Positions 59,924 through 64,000 of a DNA stretch of 64,000 nt are shown here, piece after piece. The DNA is from Achromobacter aegrifaciens. Its GTDB lineage: Bacteria; Pseudomonadota; Gammaproteobacteria; Burkholderiales; Burkholderiaceae_B. The notes under the pieces were generated by a model. The model had not been told where the DNA came from. It did no database searches and worked only from the letters and a program-made list of their open reading frames with translations. The stretch's first letter is position 1. Every line of letters starts with the position of its first letter. The stretch is from NCBI RefSeq assembly GCF_902859735.1, contig NZ_CADIJY010000017.1, positions 36,273 to 100,272 of the forward strand, written 5' to 3'. The position numbers were made by a program, and so were the translations under genes.

Positions 59924-60988
59924 CTAGCCCCGCGCGCGCCAGGTCAGCGCTTCACCCGCAGCCAGCGGAACCAGCGTCGTGTTGCCGAACGCGACTTCCT
60001 CGGGCACCTGGTAGGCCTCGCGCACCAGCGTCAGCGTGCCGGTGTTGCGCGGCAGGCCGTAGAAGTCCGGGCCATGGAAACTGGCGAAGCCTTCCAGCTT
60101 GTCCAGCTTGCCGACCGCGTCGAAGGCGGTGGCGTACAGCTCCATCGCGTGCAATGCCGTGTAGCAGCCGGCGCAACCGCAAGCATGCTCCTTCAACCCG
60201 CGCGCGTGCGGCGCGCTGTCGGTGCCCAGGAAAAAGCGCGGGCTGCCACTGGTCGCCGCCTCGACCAGCGCAAGGCGGTGCGTTTCGCGCTTAAGCACCG
60301 GCAGACAGTAGAAGTGCGGCCGCACGCCGCCTTGGAAAATCGCATTGCGGTTGTACAGCAGGTGCTGCGGCGTGATCGTGGCTGCGATGGGACCTTCCGC
60401 GTCGCGCACGTATTCCGCGCCCTCTTTCGTCGTGATGTGTTCGAACACCACCTTCAAGGCGGGGAAGGCGCGGCGCAGCGGCTTCATCACGCGCTCGACA
60501 AAGATTGCTTCGCGGTCGAACAGGTCGATCGACGGATCCGTCACTTCGCCGTGCACCAACAACGGCATGCCGCATTTTTCCAGCGCTTCCAGCGCCTTCG
60601 TGCATTTGCCCAGCAGATCGGTCACGCCGGCATCGGAGTTGGTCGTGGCGCCTGCCGGATAAAGTTTCACGGCGTAGACTTGGCCCGACTCGTAGGCGCG
60701 GAAAATCTCTTCCGACGTGGTGTTGTCGGTCAGATACAGCGTCATCAACGGCGTGAAGGCATCGGGATTGCCGCCCGCCTTTTTCAAGGCCTCCAGAATG
60801 CGGCCGCGATAGGCCAACGCCTGTTCGGTGGTCGTGACCGGCGGCTTCAGGTTGGGCATGATGATTGCGCGCGCGAACTGGCGCGCGGTATCCGCCACCA
60901 CCGCCTCGAGGGCAGCGCCGTCGCGCAGATGCAGGTGCCAGTCGTCCGGCCGGGTGATGGTGAGCTGAGTCGTGTTTTGAGTAGACAT
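59924..60988 (-). CDS. pyrC: Dihydroorotase PyrC
   Basis: 354 aa, class II dihydroorotase. [12 protein letters not shown] holds the HxH zinc ligands, [14 protein letters not shown] the carbamylated Lys, LLVHGEV and FEHITT further His ligands, and LGTDSAPHA the catalytic Asp. It closes carbamoyl-aspartate to dihydroorotate in pyrimidine synthesis. It lies 11 bases after the M20 amidohydrolase on the same strand, so probably co-transcribed. Confidence 0.97.
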   Translation of the reverse strand: MSTQNTTQLTITRPDDWHLHLRDGAALEAVVADTARQFARAIIMPNLKPPVTTTEQALAYRGRILEALKKAGGNPDAFTPLMTLYLTDNTTSEEIFRAYESGQVYAVKLYPAGATTNSDAGVTDLLGKCTKALEALEKCGMPLLVHGEVTDPSIDLFDREAIFVERVMKPLRRAFPALKVVFEHITTKEGAEYVRDAEGPIAATITPQHLLYNRNAIFQGGVRPHFYCLPVLKRETHRLALVEAATSGSPRFFLGTDSAPHARGLKEHACGCAGCYTALHAMELYATAFDAVGKLDKLEGFASFHGPDFYGLPRNTGTLTLVREAYQVPEEVAFGNTTLVPLAAGEALTWRARG

Positions 60989-60999
60989 GGAAAGGCTTC

Positions 61000-62193
61000 T
61001 TAATCTGCCAGCGGCATGCCCCGTTCGGCCAGCGCGCTGAACATCGCGCTGCCCAAGGGGATGACGGCATCGTTGAAATCAAAATGCGAGTTGTGCAGCA
61101 CGCAGCCGGAATCGGCTCCGCCCTGGCCCAGGCGGAAGTATGCGCCAGGCTTGCTCTGCAACATGAAAGAGAAATCCTCGGAGCCCATCGACGGCGTCAG
61201 ATCGCGCACGACGTTCTCCTTGCCTATCATCTCGGTGGCGATGTCGGCCACCAGATTGGCGTGCTGCGGCGTGTTCAAGGTCGCAGGGTAGATCCGTTCG
61301 TAAGTGACCTCGGCAGTGCCGCCGAAAGCGCCCGCAATCGCGGACACCAACTCGCGCATGCGGGTCTCCACCATTTCCTGGACGGACTTGCGGAACGTGC
61401 GCACCGTGCCGACCATTCTCGCTTCGCGCGGAATCACGCTCATGGCGCCGGGATGCCCGGCCTGCAGCGATCCGATGGACACCACCGCCGAATCCAGCGG
61501 ATTGACGTTGCGCGACACGATGGTCTGCAACGCTGTAATGATCTGCCCTGCGATGGTGACCGGATCGATGGTCTGGTAAGGATGCGCGCCGTGGCCGCCG
61601 CGCCCTGTGATCAGGATCTCGAAGCGATCGGCCGCGGCCATCATCGGCCCGGGGTTGATGCCTATCGTGCCCGGCTTCAGGCCCGGCCAGTTATGCAGCG
61701 CGTAGATCGCGTCGCACGGAAAGGTATCGAACAGGCCATCTTCCAGCATGGCGCGCGCGCCGCCGCGCCCCTCTTCCGCGGGCTGGAAGATCAGAACCGC
61801 GGTGCCATCGAAATTGCGCGTCTGCGACAGGTACTTGGCCGCGCCGATCAGTACCGCGGTGTGACCGTCGTGGCCGCAACCGTGCATCAGGCCAGGCTTG
61901 GTCGACTTGTGCCCGAAGTCGTTGTCTTCGGTCATGGGCAAGGCGTCCATGTCGGCACGCAGGCCTATCATGCGCCCGCTATCGCAGCGTTTGCCGCGGA
62001 TGACGCCCACCACGCCAGTCTTGCCGATGCCGCGGTGCACCTCGATCCCCAGCGCCTCCAGCGCGCCCGCCACGATTCCGGAGGTCCGGACTTCCTCGAA
62101 GCCCAACTCGGGGTGCGCGTGCAAATCGCGCCGCAGCGCCGTCAATTCGTCATGAAAGAGGCGAATTGATTCCAAAGGAGATCGTGCGTACAT
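61000..62193 (-). CDS. M20 family amidohydrolase (hippurate hydrolase type)
   Basis: 397 aa. [57 protein letters not shown] and [11 protein letters not shown] are the metal-site and dimerisation motifs of M20D amidohydrolases. It is a paralogue of the gene at 20842-22038. It probably cleaves N-acyl amino acids in the cytoplasm. The ATG at 62193 has no good ribosome-binding site. It shares a transcript with pyrC. Confidence 0.88.
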   Translation of the reverse strand: MYARSPLESIRLFHDELTALRRDLHAHPELGFEEVRTSGIVAGALEALGIEVHRGIGKTGVVGVIRGKRCDSGRMIGLRADMDALPMTEDNDFGHKSTKPGLMHGCGHDGHTAVLIGAAKYLSQTRNFDGTAVLIFQPAEEGRGGARAMLEDGLFDTFPCDAIYALHNWPGLKPGTIGINPGPMMAAADRFEILITGRGGHGAHPYQTIDPVTIAGQIITALQTIVSRNVNPLDSAVVSIGSLQAGHPGAMSVIPREARMVGTVRTFRKSVQEMVETRMRELVSAIAGAFGGTAEVTYERIYPATLNTPQHANLVADIATEMIGKENVVRDLTPSMGSEDFSFMLQSKPGAYFRLGQGGADSGCVLHNSHFDFNDAVIPLGSAMFSALAERGMPLAD

Positions 62194-62340
62194 AGGAGGT
62201 TACAGAATGACGATATAGAGGGGACAGTCTGTGCATTTTAGTTGCTACAGAGGATAAATGCCTTTGTCTTTACGAGAGAGACACGTTATGCTCCGGCCGC
62301 AGGACAATTTTTCCAACAGCCAGAGAAGGAGCGCCGCATT

Positions 62341-62619
62341 ATGGCCACAACCTCCAAACCCGCGACCGCGCGCAAGCCGAACGCTGCATTCATGAAGCCC
62401 CTGACCCCCAGCGCCGAACTGGCCGCCGTCATCGGCTCGGAAGCCGTGCCGCGTACCGAGGTCACCAAAAAGATCTGGGAATACATCAAGAAGCACAACC
62501 TGCAAGATGCCAGCAACAAGCGCAACATCAACGCCGATGCCAAGCTGCGCCCGATCTTCGGCAAAGATCAGGTCACGATGTTCGAACTGACCAAGCTGGT
62601 CAACGCACATCTGAAGTAA
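62341..62619 (+). CDS. Solo SWIB/MDM2-domain protein
   Basis: 92 aa, basic. A Lys/Ala/Thr-rich N-terminal tail of about 18 residues precedes a SWIB domain covering nearly all the rest (FMKPLTPSAELAAVIGSEAV, PRTEVTKKIWEYIKKHNLQD, RNINADAKLRPIFGKDQVTM). SWIB domains occur in eukaryotic chromatin remodellers and MDM2, and in bacteria mainly in chlamydiae (often fused to topoisomerase I) and as stand-alone proteins in some proteobacteria. A nucleoid or chromatin-like role is a guess. GGAG is present before the ATG at 62341. Confidence 0.88.
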   Translation: MATTSKPATARKPNAAFMKPLTPSAELAAVIGSEAVPRTEVTKKIWEYIKKHNLQDASNKRNINADAKLRPIFGKDQVTMFELTKLVNAHLK

Positions 62620-62621
62620 GC

Positions 62622-62653
62622 AGGCAAAGGGCGTACCCCGTACGTCCCTGCCT
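62622..62653 (+). terminator. Hairpin after the SWIB gene
   Basis: AGGCA, GGG and CGTAC pair with GTACG, CCC and TGCCT around a CCC loop, with two small bulges. It starts 3 bases after the stop. No T-run follows. Confidence 0.5.
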
Positions 62654-63026
62654 TCATATCGTCGCGACGCCCCGGTTCATTCCTGGGCGAGCTCGCCTCC
62701 CCAGCGCAGCTTTCTCTCACCGCGACAGCCTCGCCGCAACCTCGCCGGCACGGCCTGATTCCCACACCAGCATTCCCCGAAAGCCAAGCCTGGCGCGCCT
62801 CTTCAGGCAGTTGGCATGGCTTCCTCACGGTCCCACGGCCAGCATTCGGAAGCAACATGGATTGGCCCATGCGCGATGGCTGCACATGCTGCGGGCCCAC
62901 GTGTCGTGCGTGAATAATCCTGCACCAGCAGAGGCCTTCGAAACGCTGAATTGCACTCAGCGCTTGTTCGCTGATGCCCGCACCCGCTGTCCAAGTACGG
63001 CGCCAAGATCAAACTCAACAAAGCAA
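62654..63026. other. Stretch without a supported gene
   Basis: About 370 bases between the SWIB gene and the terminator of the convergent membrane-protein gene. Open frames exist on both strands but none has a family pattern or a good ribosome-binding site. One frame near 62980-63020 reads SKYGAKIKLNKA, which looks protein-like but is too short to support. Confidence 0.5.
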
Positions 63027-63048
63027 AAGGCCGGCATATGCCGGCCTT
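63027..63048. terminator. Perfect palindromic terminator
   Basis: AAGGCCGGCA (63027-63036) and TGCCGGCCTT (63039-63048) form a perfect stem. On the minus strand it is followed by TTGCTTTGTTG, 18 bases after the stop of the membrane-protein gene. Confidence 0.75.
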
Positions 63049-63066
63049 CTGTTTGAACGCGAGCCT

Positions 63067-63432
63067 TCAGGCGTAGGTAGTCGGCGCGGAGCCTTCCAGC
63101 AACGACAGCCAGCCCTTGATCAGGCGATACAGCACCCAGATCACGGTCGCGGCCAGGCCGATCCAGCCGATGAAGATGAGCGTCGCGATGCCGCTGATGG
63201 CCAGCCACAGCAGGGCCCACCAGAAGGTCCGCAGCAGCCAGTCGAAATGAGCGGCATAGACGGTACCTGCGGCGTCCGAGCGCTTCAGGTACATCAGCAC
63301 TACGGCCGCCAGCGTGGCGATGCCCAGGAAACCGCTCGTCAGGAAGCCCAGGGCGTACAAGCCATAGGCAACGTGGGTCAGCGTGCGCAGGTCTAACGTC
63401 GTTCCGGGCACGGGGGTCTGGGGATCACTCAC
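63067..63432 (-). CDS. Small membrane protein (DUF4870-like)
   Basis: 121 aa from a GTG at 63432, giving MSDPQTPVPGTTLD, with GGAG 7 bases upstream; an in-frame ATG at 63462 would add ten residues. Three hydrophobic segments: LTHVAYGLYALGFLTSGFLG, the FWWALLWLAISGIATLIFIG stretch, and LAATVIWVLYRLIKGWLSLL. The pattern fits the DUF4870 family of uncharacterised inner-membrane proteins. It lies next to the rRNA operon; function unknown. Confidence 0.75.
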   Translation of the reverse strand: MSDPQTPVPGTTLDLRTLTHVAYGLYALGFLTSGFLGIATLAAVVLMYLKRSDAAGTVYAAHFDWLLRTFWWALLWLAISGIATLIFIGWIGLAATVIWVLYRLIKGWLSLLEGSAPTTYA

Positions 63433-63631
63433 GATAACGCTCCAACGAATTGACTCGGTCAATCTTACCGCACAAAGCTACCCCGCCCACGGCCGTTGTT
63501 ATTTGTGCACATTCAATGCTGGCGCGGCTTGCAGCCTGATTGACGGTCCGCAACCACTCGCCCAAAAGCCCCAGCCGCCCGAAGCCGCGCCGACCGCTTG
63601 CTAGCTCATCGCAACAACACCGCAAAAGAAA

Positions 63632-63657
63632 AACCCCGCAGCGCGAGCTGCGGGGTT
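63632..63657 (-). terminator. rRNA operon terminator
   Basis: AACCCCGCAGC (63632-63642), GCGA, GCTGCGGGGTT (63647-63657), followed on the minus strand by TTTCTTTTGC. It lies 12 bases after the 5S gene. Confidence 0.9.
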
Positions 63658-63669
63658 CCTGGAATCAAA

Positions 63670-63783
63670 GCCTGACAATGACCTACTTTCACGGACGTCC
63701 GTCCACTATCATCGGCGCAAAGGCGTTTCACTGTCCTGTTCGGGATGGGAAGGAGTGGGACCACCTTGCTATGGTTGTCAGGC
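63670..63783 (-). rRNA. rrf: 5S ribosomal RNA (distal copy)
   Basis: The minus strand begins GCCTGACAACCATAGCAAGG, continues GGTCCCACTCC and CATCCCGAACAGGACAGTGA, and ends with GTAGGTCATTGTCAGGC, which pairs with the 5' end. About 114 nt. It is the last gene of an rRNA operon entering from the right. Confidence 0.95.
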
Positions 63784-63900
63784 GTAACTGCTTGAGTGCC
63801 TGCCCTATCGTGGGCAAACGCTCCAATCCTGTAGCGAGACCGATGCGCGTGCCTGGAGCAGATCTCGACAGGCGCCCGCAATGGGCTCTCACAAAGACAA

Positions 63901-63927
63901 AACCCCACAGGGGTTACCTGTGGGGTT
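63901..63927 (-). terminator. Hairpin between the two 5S genes
   Basis: AACCCCACAGG (63901-63911) and CCTGTGGGGTT (63917-63927) form an 11-bp stem, followed on the minus strand by TTGTCTTTG. It resembles the terminator after the distal 5S gene. Confidence 0.8.
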
Positions 63928-63940
63928 CTGCGGAATAAAA

Positions 63941-64000
63941 GCTTGACGATGACCTACTTTCACAGACGTCCGTCCACTATCATCGGCGCAAAGTCGTTTC
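63941..64000 (-). rRNA. rrf: 5S ribosomal RNA (proximal copy), cut by window edge
   Basis: The 3' half of a second 5S gene: GTAGGTCATCGTCAAGC at the 3' end and GCGCCGATGATAGTGGACGG upstream. It differs from the distal copy at several positions, including compensable changes in helix I. The remainder and presumably the 23S gene lie beyond the window. Confidence 0.9.

Noticed and set aside
62196-62220. Strong ribosome-binding-like AGGAGG followed by ATG on the plus strand
   Set aside because: The frame from that ATG stops after three codons, and the site overlaps the start of the minus-strand amidohydrolase.
62980-63020. Protein-like fragment SKYGAKIKLNKA as a gene remnant
   Set aside because: Too short to assign to a family, with no supporting frame around it.

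Overview
The window is GC-rich chromosomal DNA of a betaproteobacterium, most likely Achromobacter or a close Alcaligenaceae relative such as Bordetella. The pointers are a division and cell-wall (dcw) cluster carrying a single fused murE-murF gene, a Bug-type (TctC) solute receptor, a pagP gene and a free-standing SWIB protein. This is inference from gene content; no database was searched.

Layout. 1-10.5 kb is accessory. It starts with a truncated FAD monooxygenase divergent from a LuxR-type regulator. A LysR regulator is divergent from an operon of one MHS-family transporter and two tandem zinc-hydrolase-like (DUF2817) genes, the second of which has lost catalytic residues. An orphan IS3-type OrfA, a membrane diguanylate cyclase and a chemoreceptor follow. 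The transporter operon and the chemoreceptor gene share a distinctive upstream element. 10.7-13.5 kb holds tRNA-Lys and the metNIQ methionine importer. 13.6-33.2 kb is mixed metabolism: a GH31 protein, mnmC, an inositol-phosphatase-like gene, an acyl-CoA ligase, an M20 amidohydrolase, a LysR/YeiH pair, a thioesterase, mgtE, pagP, a ChaC-like gene, an Lrp regulator, an SDR, a thiol-dioxygenase-like gene and a TPP-enzyme/Bug receptor/GntR operon.

33.3-57.2 kb is a long core block on the minus strand. Transcription runs right to left: mraZ, rsmH, ftsL, ftsI, murE-murF, mraY, murD, ftsW, murG, murC, ddlB, ftsQ, ftsA, ftsZ, then lpxC. Beyond lpxC come a plus-strand DUF721 gene, then an M23 peptidase, secA and a VOC protein on the minus strand. 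Together these make the lipid II precursor, assemble the divisome, start lipid A synthesis and export proteins. A promoter with an MraZ-type repeat array precedes mraZ.

57.2-64 kb holds the RNase P RNA gene (minus strand), uup, pyrC with an M20 amidohydrolase, a SWIB-domain gene, a small membrane protein, and the end of an rRNA operon with two non-identical 5S genes, the second cut by the window edge.

The features most worth following up are the enzyme/pseudoenzyme pair at 4352-6534 and the three-copy upstream element at 2611, 2875 and 8775.
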